Assembly (NCBI RefSeq): GCF_900099825.1
Contig: NZ_LT629693.1
Span: 3,297,001-3,361,000 of the forward strand
Source: Bradyrhizobium ottawaense
GTDB taxonomy: Bacteria > Pseudomonadota > Alphaproteobacteria > Rhizobiales > Xanthobacteraceae
Direction of reading: 5' to 3'
Length of the DNA: 64,000 nt
Every line of letters begins with the position of its first letter. The first letter of the stretch is position 1. Both the position numbers and the translations under genes were made by a program. The notes beneath the pieces are model-generated. The model ran no database searches. It had not been told where the DNA came from and was given only the letters and a program-made list of their open reading frames with translations. Shown here piece by piece: positions 40,907-51,400 of this stretch.

Positions 40907-43365
40907 CGCGCGCGCTCTGGACGCTGGCCGTGTTGCTGAGCCACTGGCGGCGGCATCCGATGCAGCTCGCCACGCTGTTGATCGGATTGATCTCGGCGAC
41001 CGCGCTGTGGAGCGGCGTGCAGGCGCTCAACCAGCAGGCGCGCGATTCCTACGATCGCGCCGCCGCGACGTTCGGCGGCAGCCGCACCGCCATGCTGGTC
41101 GCCAGGTCAGGCGCGACCTTCCCGCAAAAGCTCTTCGTCGACCTGCGCCGCGCCGGCTGGCCGGTATCGCCCGTGCTCGAAGGCCGCATCCAGATCGACG
41201 GACGCTCGTTCCGCCTGCTCGGCATCGAGCCCGTGACCCTGCCCGCGGAAGTCGGCAGCGCGCCCGCCATCGGCAGGGCCGACCTGCAAGCCTTCATGAC
41301 GCCGCCGGGAGAAATGCTGGTGGCGCCGGAGACGCTGTCCGATCTCAAGCTCGCCGAGGGCACAAGACCTCACGCCAACGCCGGCGCGCTGTTGCCGCCG
41401 CTGCGCGTGCAGCCGCAACTGGTGCCCGGCGTGCTGGTGGTCGATATCGGCGTCGCGCAAAGCCTCTTGAAAATGCCGTACCAGTTGTCGCGCCTCCTGA
41501 TCGGCAAGACCGCAGGCAAGCGTGCGCCGCTCGAAAATATCACGGGCGACCAGCTTCGCCTGATCGAGCCCAACAGCGAAAGCGATCTCGAACGCCTCAC
41601 CGACAGTTTTCATCTGAACCTGACGGCATTCGGGCTGCTGTCGTTCTTTGTCGGCCTCTTCATTGTGAATTCCGCTGTTGGCCTCGCCTTCGAGCAGCGC
41701 CTGCCGATGCTGCGCACCCTGCGCGCCTGCGGCGTCTCGGTGCGGATGCTGAACGCGGTGCTGGTCACTGAGCTGGTGTCGCTGGCGCTGGTCGCAGGAT
41801 TGGTCGGACTGGTGTGCGGCTATTTCATCGCGGCTTCCCTGTTGCCCGACGTCGCCGCCTCCCTGCGCGGCCTCTATGGCGCACAGATTCCGGGGCAACT
41901 GACGCTCAAGCCGGAATGGTGGATCGCCGGCGTTGCCATCAGCATCCTGGGTGCGCTGGCCGCCGCGGCCGCCAGCCTCGCCAAGGCGCTGCGGCTGCCG
42001 CTGCTCGCGGCCGCGCAACCCCAGGCCTGGCAACAGGCGCAGCGCCGCTGGCTGGTGTTTCAAAGCATCGCGGCATTGGCCGTGTTCGCGACCGCCGGCG
42101 GCCTGCTGTGGTTCGGCGATTCGCTGATCGCGGGCTTTGCGGTGCTCGCAGCCCTGATGCTGGGCGCGGCGCTGATCCTGCCGATGTTTCTCGAAGCCGT
42201 GCTGGCGTTCGGTCAACGCTACGCCAAAGGCCCGCTCAGCATCTGGTTCTGGGCCGACAGCCGCCAGCAACTATCGGGACTGTCGCTGGCGCTGATGGCG
42301 CTGCTGCTCGCGCTCGCCGTCAATGTCGGCGTCGCCACCATGGTCGAAAGTTTCAGCCGCACCTTCCTGGTCTGGCTCGACGGGCGGCTGGCGGCGGATG
42401 TTTACGTCAACGCGGCCAGCGACGCCCAGGCGATCCAGATCAAGGCGTGGCTGCGCGAGCGCCCCGAGGTCGAGGCCATCCTGCCCGGCGGCCGCGCCGA
42501 GACGCAACTCGCGGGCGCGCCGATCGAAGTATTGGGCCTGCCCGATCACCCGACCTACCGGGACAACTGGCCGCTGTTGCAAGCGGCCGACAAGGCCTGG
42601 ATCAGGCTGCGCCCCGGCGATACCGGCCTCGTCAGCGAACAACTGTCGCGGCGTCTTCATATCGGCCTCGGCGACCGCATCGACGTCCCGGCGCCTGATG
42701 GCAACTGGCCGCTCGAGGTGGTCGGTATCTATGCGGACTACGGCAATCCGAAAGGCCAGATCGCGGTCAATTTTGCCGCCTTGACACGGCGCTTTCCGGA
42801 AATCCCGCTGACGCGACTAGGCCTGCGGGTCGAACGGCCGAAGATAGCGGCGCTGATCGCGGCGCTGCAGGAAAAATTCGGCCTCGATGACCGCAACGTC
42901 GCCGATCAAGCGACCATGAAGGCGGAATCGACGCGGATCTTCAACCGCACCTTTTCCGTCACCGCCGCACTCAATGCCTTCACGCTCGGCGTCGCCGGCA
43001 TCGCACTGCTCACCAGCCTGCTGACGCTGACCAATTCGCGGCTGCCGCAACTGGCGCCGCTATGGGCGATCGGCATCACGCGACGAAAATTGGCCGTCAT
43101 CGAGCTTTTGAAGACGATGTCGGTGGCGCTGATCACGACGCTGTTGGCGCTGCCGCTGGGCTTGCTGGTGGCGTGGTGTCTGCTTGCGGTCGTCAACGTC
43201 AAGGCGTTCGGCTGGCGGCTGCCGTTCCATGTGTTTCCGCTGCAATTGCTGTGGCTGGTCGGCGTGGCGATGGTGGCGGCGCTGGCCGCATCCGCGCTCC
43301 CTGTCATCCGGCTGGCGCGCATGCAGCCGGCGAACCTGATCCGGATCTTTGCCAATGAGCGGTAA
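40903..43365 (+). CDS. FtsX-family ABC permease with two FtsX modules (AttFG-like)
   Basis: 820 residues. An N-terminal helix (about 20-35) and a large periplasmic domain precede three helices around 225-335 (starting LNLTAFGLLSFFVGLFIVNSAVGL). After a central helix pair (about 385-430) comes a second module: a helix near 460-480, another periplasmic domain, and C-terminal helices around 685-705, 730-760 and 780-805. This duplicated layout equals the two separate permeases of AttEFGH-type systems. It overlaps the ATPase gene upstream and the exported AttH-domain gene downstream. Confidence 0.88.
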
Positions 43366-44440
43366 CGGCGCCATCACCCGCCGCAGCTTTGCGGCCGGCG
43401 CGCTGCTCGCCGGGCTCAGCGGCAATGCGCTGGCGCAAGGCTTTGCCGGGCTCGGCGAAAGCGCTGGCGGATTCGAAGCTGTGGTCCCTGGCAGGGCCTT
43501 TTCGTTTCCCGCCGACCACGGCCCACATCCGGCGTTTCGCATCGAATGGTGGTACGTGACCGCCAACCTTGTCGACAGCGGCGGGACGGCTTACGGCGCG
43601 CAGTGGACGCTGTTTCGCCAGGCGGTCGCAGCCGGCGCGCCGCAGCAGGGATGGGCCAATCAGCAGATCTGGATGGGCCACGCCGCGGTCACCCGCGCCG
43701 ACACCCACCGCTATGCACAGACTTTTGCGCGCGGCGGCATCGGCCAGGCCGGCGTCGAGGCCAGTCCGTTTCACGCCTGGATCGATGCCTGGGAGATGCG
43801 CGGACGCGATGCGATCGATGACAACAATATCGCGCCGCTCGAGCTCAGCGCAGCAGGCGCCGATTTCAGCTATGCGCTGCGCCTCGATGCGGAGCATCCG
43901 CTGGTGCTGCAAGGCGACGGCGGCTATAGCCGCAAATCGCTGCGCGAGCAGGCCTCGTATTATTACAGCCAGCCGTATTATCAGGTGAAAGGCAGCATCG
44001 TCATCGACGACAAGCCCGCCGACGTCTCCGGGCAAGCCTGGCTCGACCGCGAATGGAGTAGCCAGCCGTTGGCGGCGGACCAGTCCGGATGGGACTGGCT
44101 CTCGCTGCATCTTGCCGCCGGCGACAAGCTGATGCTGTACCGGATGCGCCAGACCGACGGCCAACATTACGGCTCGGGCAAATGGTTCGCGCGCGACGGC
44201 AGCACCCAACAACTCGCTTCCGCCGACATCACCATGACGCCGCAGGCCTTCACTGACATCGAGGGACGAAAGATCCCGACCGCTTGGCGCATCGCCATTC
44301 CCAAGCTTGCGTTCGCGATCGACTGCACGCCGCTCAATCCACGGAGCTGGATGGGCACGAGCTTTCCCTATTGGGAAGGCCCGATCCATTTTGGCGGCAG
44401 CCACACCGGACTGGGATATCTGGAGATGACGGGCTACTAA
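43355..44440 (+). CDS. Tat-exported AttH/CrtC lipocalin-domain protein
   Basis: 361 residues from the ATG at 43355, overlapping the permease gene by 11 bases. A twin-arginine signal (TRRSFAAGALLAGLSG) leads to a double lipocalin-like domain of the AttH/CrtC family, with the hallmark FRIEWWYVTANLVD near residue 60 and VSGQAWLDREWSSQPL in the second half. CrtC members hydrate carotenoids; AttH members act beside FtsX-type ABC systems with unknown chemistry. Export as a folded protein implies a bound ligand or cofactor. No carotenoid genes are near, so the AttH role is preferred. Confidence 0.87.
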   Translation: MSGNGAITRRSFAAGALLAGLSGNALAQGFAGLGESAGGFEAVVPGRAFSFPADHGPHPAFRIEWWYVTANLVDSGGTAYGAQWTLFRQAVAAGAPQQGWANQQIWMGHAAVTRADTHRYAQTFARGGIGQAGVEASPFHAWIDAWEMRGRDAIDDNNIAPLELSAAGADFSYALRLDAEHPLVLQGDGGYSRKSLREQASYYYSQPYYQVKGSIVIDDKPADVSGQAWLDREWSSQPLAADQSGWDWLSLHLAAGDKLMLYRMRQTDGQHYGSGKWFARDGSTQQLASADITMTPQAFTDIEGRKIPTAWRIAIPKLAFAIDCTPLNPRSWMGTSFPYWEGPIHFGGSHTGLGYLEMTGY

Positions 44441-44467
44441 GAGCCCGCACATCAGGGGGATTACGCC

Positions 44468-44860
44468 ATGTACCATTTCACCGCGCTCGTCACGTGTCTG
44501 GCGATCCTGGTCTACTTCTATTCTTCGATTCTGGTGTCGCGGGCGCGCGGCAAGTTCGGCGTCAAACTGCCCGCGATCTCGGGCAATCCCGATTTCGAGC
44601 GGGTGTTTCGCGCGCAGATGAACACGCTGGAATGGCTCCCGATCTTCCTGCCGTCGCTGTGGCTGTTCGCGATCTATGTCAGCGACACGATCGCTGCGGT
44701 GCTGGGGCTGGTCTGGGTGATCGGCCGCATCCTCTACATCCTGGGCTATGCGCAGGCAGTGGCGAAGCGCGGGCGTGGTTTCGCGATCCAGGCATTCGCG
44801 GCCATCGCGCTCTGGGTCGGCGCATCAGGCATGATCATCTGGCGTATCGTTCACGCCTGA
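44468..44860 (+). CDS. MAPEG-family membrane protein
   Basis: 130 residues with four hydrophobic helices. The FERVFRAQMNTLEWLPIFLPSLWLF segment is the MAPEG signature (RAQxNxxE), shared by microsomal glutathione transferases and eicosanoid enzymes. An AGGGGG site precedes its ATG, 27 bases after the AttH-domain gene, so it is probably the last gene of the operon. A glutathione-dependent reaction on a lipid-like substrate in the membrane is possible. Confidence 0.86.
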   Translation: MYHFTALVTCLAILVYFYSSILVSRARGKFGVKLPAISGNPDFERVFRAQMNTLEWLPIFLPSLWLFAIYVSDTIAAVLGLVWVIGRILYILGYAQAVAKRGRGFAIQAFAAIALWVGASGMIIWRIVHA

Positions 44861-45346
44861 CGGTCATTTCGTTTTCAACATGAGTTGCCGCCGCGAATCC
44901 GGAGCGGCCAATTATACCTTCGACAATGCGCGCCTATCACAGTCGCGCGAGCACGGAGGAATGTCGTCTTCCCTTCATGCATTTCGTGAATATCATGCAG
45001 CATGCATCGTACACGTACGCTGCTGTTGCTCTGATCTGCCCCGTCCGTTGATCCCCAACGGGCGGGGTTTTCATTTGCGCGGTCCGAGCGTCGCCGCTCG
45101 AATCTTGACCATGCATCTGCCATTCGCTCCGGGTTGGTATGATGGTATTCATATTAAGGCGGAACGGCATCAATTACATAACACAATTAGCTTTCTAACT
45201 CATTGTTTCGTTGCGTAAAAACCACGGTCGTCCTGTGAAATGCAGCGTATGACGCCGTTGTCATTCTAAACCTCCGGTTCTCCATTATCTCCTCGGTTAC
45301 GCTTCTACGTTCGAACCAGCGCGTAGATCATCACCGGAGACTAACG
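44861..45346. other. 486-bp intergenic region before the porin; candidate small RNA upstream of a terminator
   Basis: No convincing protein frame is seen. The left third, from about 44900 to the strong terminator at 45039-45071, contains ACGGAGGAATG facing a CTTCCCTTCAT stretch that could pair with it, and several small hairpins (ATGCAGCATGCAT; CGTACACGTACG). A terminator this far (about 180 bases) behind the MAPEG stop may mark a small RNA or a long 3' leader. The right part is AT-richer and probably holds the porin promoter; no clean -35/-10 pair stands out. Confidence 0.4.
45039..45071 (+). terminator. Rho-independent terminator
   Basis: CCCCGTCCGTTG (45039-45050) pairs with CAACGGGCGGGG (45056-45067), with one G-T wobble and a 5-base loop, and is followed directly by TTTT. 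Confidence 0.85.
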
Positions 45347-46933
45347 ATGCAATTAAGAAAACTCATCCTCGGCTCGGCCGCCGGACTACTTGCCATCAGT
45401 GGCGCGCAGGCCGCCGATCTTCCCGTCAAGGCCAAGGCGGTCGAATACGTGCGGATCTGCTCGCTGTATGGCGCCGGCTTCTTCTACATCCCCGGCACCG
45501 ACACCTGCGTCAAGCTCGGCGGCTACCTGCGTGTCGACACCACCTTCAACGGCGGTGTCCACGGACAGCCGGCGTGGAACGGCGACCTCGGCCAGCAAAA
45601 TCGCTATCGCGATTATTTCGTCTCGCGGTCGCGTATGGCGCTGACGATCGATACCCGCACCGCGACCGAATACGGCGTGGTCCGCACCTTCGGCCAGGGC
45701 GACTTCCAGTTCAACAACCTCGGCGGCGGCACCGCCAACCCGGCCGTGCTGGGCGCCGCCGGCGTGAATGCGAATCTGCTTTCGACCCCCGGCGGCGGCT
45801 ACGTCGCGGTCGAATATCTCTTCATCCAGTTCGCCGGCTTCACCTTCGGTAAGTCTTCTTCGGCCTACTCGACCCCGTGGAACGGTTTCCCGGGCAACAT
45901 CAGCTCGAACCTGATGGGCGGTAACAATACCGACACTGGTGTCAACAACATCCAGTACACCGCGCAGTTCGGCAACGGCGTGTCGGGCACCATCGGTCTT
46001 GACGATCCGACGGTCTGGAACCGGACCACCGTCTACAACCTGGCCCTCGGCGTCGGCGTCGGCGGCACCGGCACCAACGCCTACGGCGGCACGCATGCTC
46101 CCGACATCGTCGGTAACATCCGCGTCGACCAGGCTTGGGGTCTGTTCCAGATTTCGGGCGCGGCCCACCTCGTGAACGCTTCCTACAACACTCTGGGTGC
46201 CGGTGGCGTTCCGACCGCCGCGTCTGAACTCAGCGGACATCCCGAAGACAAGTGGGGCGGTTCGGTGATGGCTGCGTTGCAGATCAAGAACATCCCGACC
46301 GGGCCCGGCGACGACATCAAGTTCGACGTCAGCTACGCCAAGGGCGACACCAAGAACGTGATCGCCACCAGCGGTAGTTCGCCGAGCTTCGCGATGTTCG
46401 GCGGCAGCGGCTTCGGCTATCAGAGCGTCGGCTTCGGTGCGACCACCGATGGCGTCTATCTGCCCGGCGTTGGCGGCACCGGCGGCATCGCCCTGACCTC
46501 GGCGTGGGGCCTCCGCGGCGCGTTCAATCACAACTGGAACCCCTACTGGTCGACCAGCCTGTACGGCAGCTACTCCGCCGTGAAGTATGACGGCGGCGCC
46601 AACGACAACCTGCTGGGTGCCGGATCCACGACGGCCAAGGGTGCTTACTGCGCCGCCTTCGCCGCCAGCCATCCGGGTCAGGCCCTGGTCGGCAACGCTG
46701 CCGGCGCCTACACCTGCAACCCCGACTTCAATGTCACGCAGCTCGGCGTGCTCACCCGTTGGACACCGGTCAAGAACCTGACGTTCTCGGGCGAAGTCCA
46801 GTGGCTCCACCTCGACCAGAAGATGTCGGGCAGCTCGGTGTTCACCGCGACGGCCCCGAAGCCGACCGCGCTCTACGAGTTCAAGGACCAGAACACGGTG
46901 TTCTTGCAGGTTCGCGCCCAGCGTAACTTCTGA
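45347..46933 (+). CDS. Outer-membrane porin (Porin_2/Omp2b family)
   Basis: 528 residues. The signal peptide (LRKLILGSAAGLLAISGAQA) and the start of the mature protein (ADLPVKAKAVEYVRICSLYGAGFFYIPGTDTCVKLGGYLR) are textbook for the alphaproteobacterial Omp2b group, and the chain ends with the aromatic residue Phe of outer-membrane barrels. Alternating polar/apolar strands rich in glycine and asparagine fill the length. It forms a general diffusion pore. Two hairpins close the region downstream. Confidence 0.94.
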   Translation: MQLRKLILGSAAGLLAISGAQAADLPVKAKAVEYVRICSLYGAGFFYIPGTDTCVKLGGYLRVDTTFNGGVHGQPAWNGDLGQQNRYRDYFVSRSRMALTIDTRTATEYGVVRTFGQGDFQFNNLGGGTANPAVLGAAGVNANLLSTPGGGYVAVEYLFIQFAGFTFGKSSSAYSTPWNGFPGNISSNLMGGNNTDTGVNNIQYTAQFGNGVSGTIGLDDPTVWNRTTVYNLALGVGVGGTGTNAYGGTHAPDIVGNIRVDQAWGLFQISGAAHLVNASYNTLGAGGVPTAASELSGHPEDKWGGSVMAALQIKNIPTGPGDDIKFDVSYAKGDTKNVIATSGSSPSFAMFGGSGFGYQSVGFGATTDGVYLPGVGGTGGIALTSAWGLRGAFNHNWNPYWSTSLYGSYSAVKYDGGANDNLLGAGSTTAKGAYCAAFAASHPGQALVGNAAGAYTCNPDFNVTQLGVLTRWTPVKNLTFSGEVQWLHLDQKMSGSSVFTATAPKPTALYEFKDQNTVFLQVRAQRNF

Positions 46934-46962
46934 TCGCTTCTTAGGCTGTCAGACCACAACGG

Positions 46963-46996
46963 AACGCCGCGCTGTCGGACCGACAGCGCGGCGTTT
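46963..46996 (+). terminator. Strong hairpin after the porin gene
   Basis: AACGCCGCGCTGTCGG and CCGACAGCGCGGCGTT are perfect complements around one base (in practice the inner pairs open as the loop), followed by TT. It is placed 30 bases after the porin stop. Confidence 0.8.
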
Positions 46997-47026
46997 CACA
47001 TTTCGCGGACGAAATGCCGGAATAGC

Positions 47027-47062
47027 AAAACGGCGGCGATCGCACCGATCGCCGCCGTTTTT
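47027..47062. terminator. Bidirectional terminator between porin and binding-protein genes
   Basis: AACGGCGGCGATCG (47029-47042) and CGATCGCCGCCGTT (47046-47059) form a 14-bp stem with a 3-base loop, with AAAA on the left and TTTTT on the right. It can stop transcription from either side; the minus-strand gene ends 23 bases to the right. Confidence 0.85.
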
Positions 47063-47084
47063 GTCGTTTCGTTCGCGCTCGGGA

Positions 47085-48278
47085 CTACTTCGTCAGCGGG
47101 CAGCCCGAATCCTTGGCGGTCGGGAACGCCTTGTCGCCGGGGACGACCGCGAGCTGCTTGTAATAGTCCCACGGCTTCTTCGATTCCGACGGCTTCTTGA
47201 CCTCGAACAGATAGAGGTCGTGCACCATGCGGCCGTTTTCGAGCACCTTGCCGCCCTGCGCGAAGTCGTCGTCGACCGGCAATTCCTTCAGCTTCCTGGC
47301 CACCGCATCCGAATCCTTGGTGCCGGCGGCCTTCACCGCCTTCAGATATTGCAGCGTCGCCGAATAGGTGCCGGCCTGGATCATGTTCGGCATCCGGCCG
47401 GTGCGCTTGAAGAAGCGGTTGGCGAGGTCGCGGCTCTTGTCGTCGCGATCCCAGTAATACCCCTCCGTCAGCACCAGGCCCTGGGCCGCTTCGAGCCCAA
47501 GACCGTGGACTTCGGCCAGCGTCAGCAAGAGGCCTGCGAGTTTCTGGCCGCCCTTGACGATGCCGAACTCCGCCGCCTGCTTGATCGAGTTGGTGGTGTC
47601 GAGGCCGGCATTGGCGAGACCGATGATCTTGGCTTTCGAGCTCTGCGCCTGCAGCAGGAACGAGGAGAAGTCCGACGAGTTCAGGGGAATGCGGACCGAA
47701 CCCACCACCTTGCCGCCCTTTTCCCTGACGAGGTCGCCGGTGTCCTTTTCCAGCGCATAGCCGAAGGCATAGTCCGCGGTCATGAAGAACCAGGTATCGC
47801 CGCCGGCCTGCACCAACGCGCCGCCGGTGCCGACCGCCAGCGCATGGGTGTCGTAGGCCCAGTGGAAACCATACGGCGTGCAGGCGTCGCCGGTGATGCG
47901 CGAGGTCGCCGCCCCCACGACGATGTCGATCTTCTTCTTTTCCTTCGACAGCTCCTGGACCGCGAGCGCCACCGAGGACGTCGTCAGTTCGGTGATCATG
48001 TCGACGTTCTCGACCTCATACCAGCGCCGCGCGATGGCGGTGGCGAGATCCGGCTTGTTCTGGTGGTCGGCGGAGACGATTTCGATCTTCTGACCGAGCA
48101 CCTCGCCGCCGAAATCCTCGATCGCCATCTTGGCGGCTTCGAGCGAATACTTGCCGCCGTAATCGGCGTAGACCCCGGACTGGTCGTTCAGAATGCCGAT
48201 CTTGACGCCCTGCGCCGACGCCGTCCCGGCCAGCAAAAGAGCGCTCATGGCAACGGCCGCCAACAATCCTGCCTTCAT
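47085..48278 (-). CDS. ABC transporter binding protein, branched-chain amino acid (LivK) type
   Basis: 397 residues from the ATG at 48278, preceded by GGGAGG; an in-frame upstream ATG would add a stretch that hides the signal peptide. The signal peptide ends at GTASAQ, and the mature part starts VKIGILNDQSGVYADYGGKYSLEAAKMAIEDFGG, standard for peripheral-binding-protein 6 (LivK-like) receptors. Members in Bradyrhizobium bind amino acids, aromatic acids or amides. No permease genes are adjacent, so it is another orphan receptor. Confidence 0.9.
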   Translation of the reverse strand: MKAGLLAAVAMSALLLAGTASAQGVKIGILNDQSGVYADYGGKYSLEAAKMAIEDFGGEVLGQKIEIVSADHQNKPDLATAIARRWYEVENVDMITELTTSSVALAVQELSKEKKKIDIVVGAATSRITGDACTPYGFHWAYDTHALAVGTGGALVQAGGDTWFFMTADYAFGYALEKDTGDLVREKGGKVVGSVRIPLNSSDFSSFLLQAQSSKAKIIGLANAGLDTTNSIKQAAEFGIVKGGQKLAGLLLTLAEVHGLGLEAAQGLVLTEGYYWDRDDKSRDLANRFFKRTGRMPNMIQAGTYSATLQYLKAVKAAGTKDSDAVARKLKELPVDDDFAQGGKVLENGRMVHDLYLFEVKKPSESKKPWDYYKQLAVVPGDKAFPTAKDSGCPLTK

Positions 48279-48397
48279 ATGTGCCTCCCAGCAGCTTCTG
48301 TTCCAAGAAATCTCGCGCAACAATATTTCATAACCCTGCGGCTGCCCATCTATTTCAGATAAGCCAATCGTATTGAGCAAGCGGTGATCCACTCTCC

Positions 48398-48442
48398 CCG
48401 TCATTCCGGAGCGCGCGTAAGCGCGAACCTCAGGGGTGACGG
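48398..48442. repeat. 45-bp palindromic repeat fragment
   Basis: CCGTCA (48398-48403) and TGACGG (48437-48442) are inverted around an inner CGCGCGTAAGCGCG hairpin. It is of the 'CGTCATTCCGG' type, distinct from the CGTCATTGCGAG family, and lies between two minus-strand genes. Confidence 0.6.
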
Positions 48443-48460
48443 CGAGTCGGCCGCGCGCTT

Positions 48461-51400
48461 TCAGACCGCCTCAGGCTTGTTGCCGCGCCCGCCATCGGCG
48501 AGGTTGCGGACGATGACGTAGAAGATCGGCGTGAAGACCAGGCCGAACAGCGTCACCCCGAGCATGCCGAAGAACACCGCGACGCCGACCGCCTGGCGCA
48601 TTTCCGAACCGGAACCGCTCGAAATCACCAGCGGCAGCACGCCGAGAATGAACGCGAACGAGGTCATCAGGATCGGGCGCAAGCGCAGCCGGCAGGCTTC
48701 GATCACGGCCTCGAGCCGCGGCCGGCCTTCGAGCTCGATGTCGCGCGCAAACTCCACGATCAGGATCGCGTTCTTGGCCGCCAGTCCCACCAGCACCACG
48801 AAGCCGATCTGAGTCAGGATATTGACGTCCTGTCCCATGATCCGCACGCCGATGGTCGCAGCCAGGAGGCACATCGGCACGATCAGGATCACCGCGAACG
48901 GCAGGCTCCAGCTGCCATATTGCGCGGCCAGCACCAGGAACACGAACAGCACGCAGATCGGAAACACGTAGAGACCGGAATTGCCGCCGGTCACCTGCTG
49001 ATAGGACAGATCGGTCCATTCGAACGTAAAGCCGCTCGGCAGCGTCTGGTCGGCGAGCTGCTTGATGGTGCTGAGGGCGACGCCGGAGCTCGTTCCCGGC
49101 GTCGGCTCGCCCTGCAGCTCGGAGGCCGAGTACAGATTGTAGCGCGCGACGCGGTCGGGACCGGAGATGTCGCGGAAATCGACCACACTGCCGAGCATCA
49201 CCATGTCACCCGCCGCATTGCGCGTGCGCAGCCGCGCGAGATCGGAGGTCTCCTTGCGGAACGGCAGGTCGGCCTGCGCCGTGACGTGATAGGTGCGGCC
49301 GAACAGGTTGAAGTCGTTGACGTAGGTCGAGCCGAAATAGGTCTGGATGGTGTCGTTGATGCCCGAAATCGGCACGCCGAGCTTCTGCGCCTTGACACGG
49401 TCGATGTCGACGAAGACCTGCGGCGTGTTGGCAGTAAAGGGCGAAAACACCGAGGTGAGATTGGGCGACTTGCGCGCGGCGGCGACGAGCTCGTCGGTCG
49501 CGGCGGCCAGCAGCTCGGGCCCGCGGCCCTGCCTGTCCTGGACGCGGATGGTGAAGCCGCCGCCGGTGCCGATGCCGGGCACCGCGGGCGGCGGGATCAC
49601 GATAATGAAAGCGCCCTGGATCGCAGACAGGCGCTTGCGCAGCTCGGCCGTGATCGAGGTCGCCGTCAGTCCCTTCTTCAGGCGCGACTCCGGTTCGTCG
49701 AACACCGGGAACAGCGCCGCGGCATTGCCCGCCTGCGTGCGCGTCGCGCCGGAAAAGCCCGCAAACGCCGCGACCCGAACGATGCCCGGCGTATCCAGCG
49801 CGATACGCTCGATCTCGCGCACCACCTTCGTCGTGCGATCCAGCGACGCCGCCCCGGGCAGTTGCGCCGAGATGATGACGTAACCGCGGTCCTGCGCCGG
49901 AATGAAGCCTTGTGACGTGGTGACGAGCAGCCAGCCGGCGCTGCCGATCAGCGCGAGGTAGATCACGAGCATCACCGCCGTGTGCCGGATCACGAAGTCG
50001 GCCGCGCCCGCATAGCCGTGCGAGAGCCGGTCGAATGTGCGGTTGAACACGCCGGTAAATGCCGCCCAGCCGCGCGCGAGGACGTTCCAGTTTGCGGGCG
50101 GGCGCTTTTCGGCGTGCGGAACCAGGATCAGCGAGGCCAGCGCCGGCGACAGCGTCAGCGAGCAGAAGCAGGAGATCGCGGTCGCCACCGCGATGGTGAC
50201 GGCGAATTGCTGAAAGAATTGCCCGGAGATGCCGCCGATGAACGCGGTCGGTATAAACACCGCGCACAGCACAAGCGCGATCGAGACCAGCGCGCCGCCG
50301 ACTTCCTCCATCGTCTTCAGCGCGGCGTCGCGCCGGCTCATGCCGTGCTCGAGATGCCGCTCGACATTCTCCACCACGACAATGGCGTCGTCGACCACGA
50401 TGCCGACCGCGAGCACCAGCCCGAACAGGGTCAGGTTGTTGATCGAGAAGCCGAGCGCGGCCATCACAGCGAAAGTGCCGACCAGTGACACCGGGATCGC
50501 AATGATCGGAATGATGGCGGGCCGCCAACCCTGCAGGAACACCAGCACCACGATGACGACGAGCGCCATCGCCTCGTAGATCGTCTTGATCAGCTCATGG
50601 ACGGATTGCGCGATGAATTCGGTCGGATTGTAGCCGATATTGAAGTCGAGCCCTTTCGGAAAACTCTCCTTGAGCCGCACCATCGTGTCGGAAATGCTCT
50701 TGGAGGTGGCAAGCGCGTTCGATCCGGGGCGCTGGGTCACCAGAAGTGCTACCGCGGATTTCCGCAGCAGGAAGCTGTTGGTGGCGTAGGACAGCGCGCC
50801 GAGTTCGATGCGGGCGACGTCGCGCAGCCGGACGACACGGCCGTCGGCGCCGGCCTTGATCAGGATATCCTCGAATTGCCGCTGGTCTTTCAGACGGCCG
50901 GTAAAGACGAGGTTGGGCTGAAAGGCGCGGTCGGTGATCGGCGGTTCCGCAATCTGGCCACCCGCGATCTGAAGGTTCTGCGAGCGGATCGCCGCCAGCA
51001 CTTCGGCCGAGGTCAGGCCGAGATTGGCGATGCGGTCGGGATCCAGCCACAGCCGCATCGAATAGTCGCGCGCGCCGAACATCTGGATGTCGCCGACGCC
51101 GTCGAGCCGCAGCAACTGGTCGCGGACCTGCAGCAGCGCATAGTTCGAGATGTAGAGCTGGTCGAAACTGTCGTCGGGCGACAGCATGAACACGACCATC
51201 AGGATGTCGGGCGAGTTCTTTCGGGTGGTGACGCCGTTTTGCTGCACTTCCGCCGGCAACCGCGGCTGCGCGATCGCGACTCGGTTCTGCACCAGCACCT
51301 GGGCTTTATCCAGATCGGTGCCGAGCTTGAAGGTGACGGTGATCGTGAGCTGCCCGTTCGAGGTCGCCTGGCTGTAGAGGTACAGCATGTCCTCGACGCC

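Noticed and set aside
43355..44440. The AttH/CrtC-domain gene as a carotenoid hydratase (crtC)
   Set aside because: No other carotenoid genes are near and it is fused by overlap to an FtsX-type ABC operon, which points to the AttH branch.
45386..46810. A 474-codon minus-strand frame opposite the porin
   Set aside because: The plus-strand porin has a signal peptide, family motifs and terminal Phe; the antisense frame is an artefact of its codon use.
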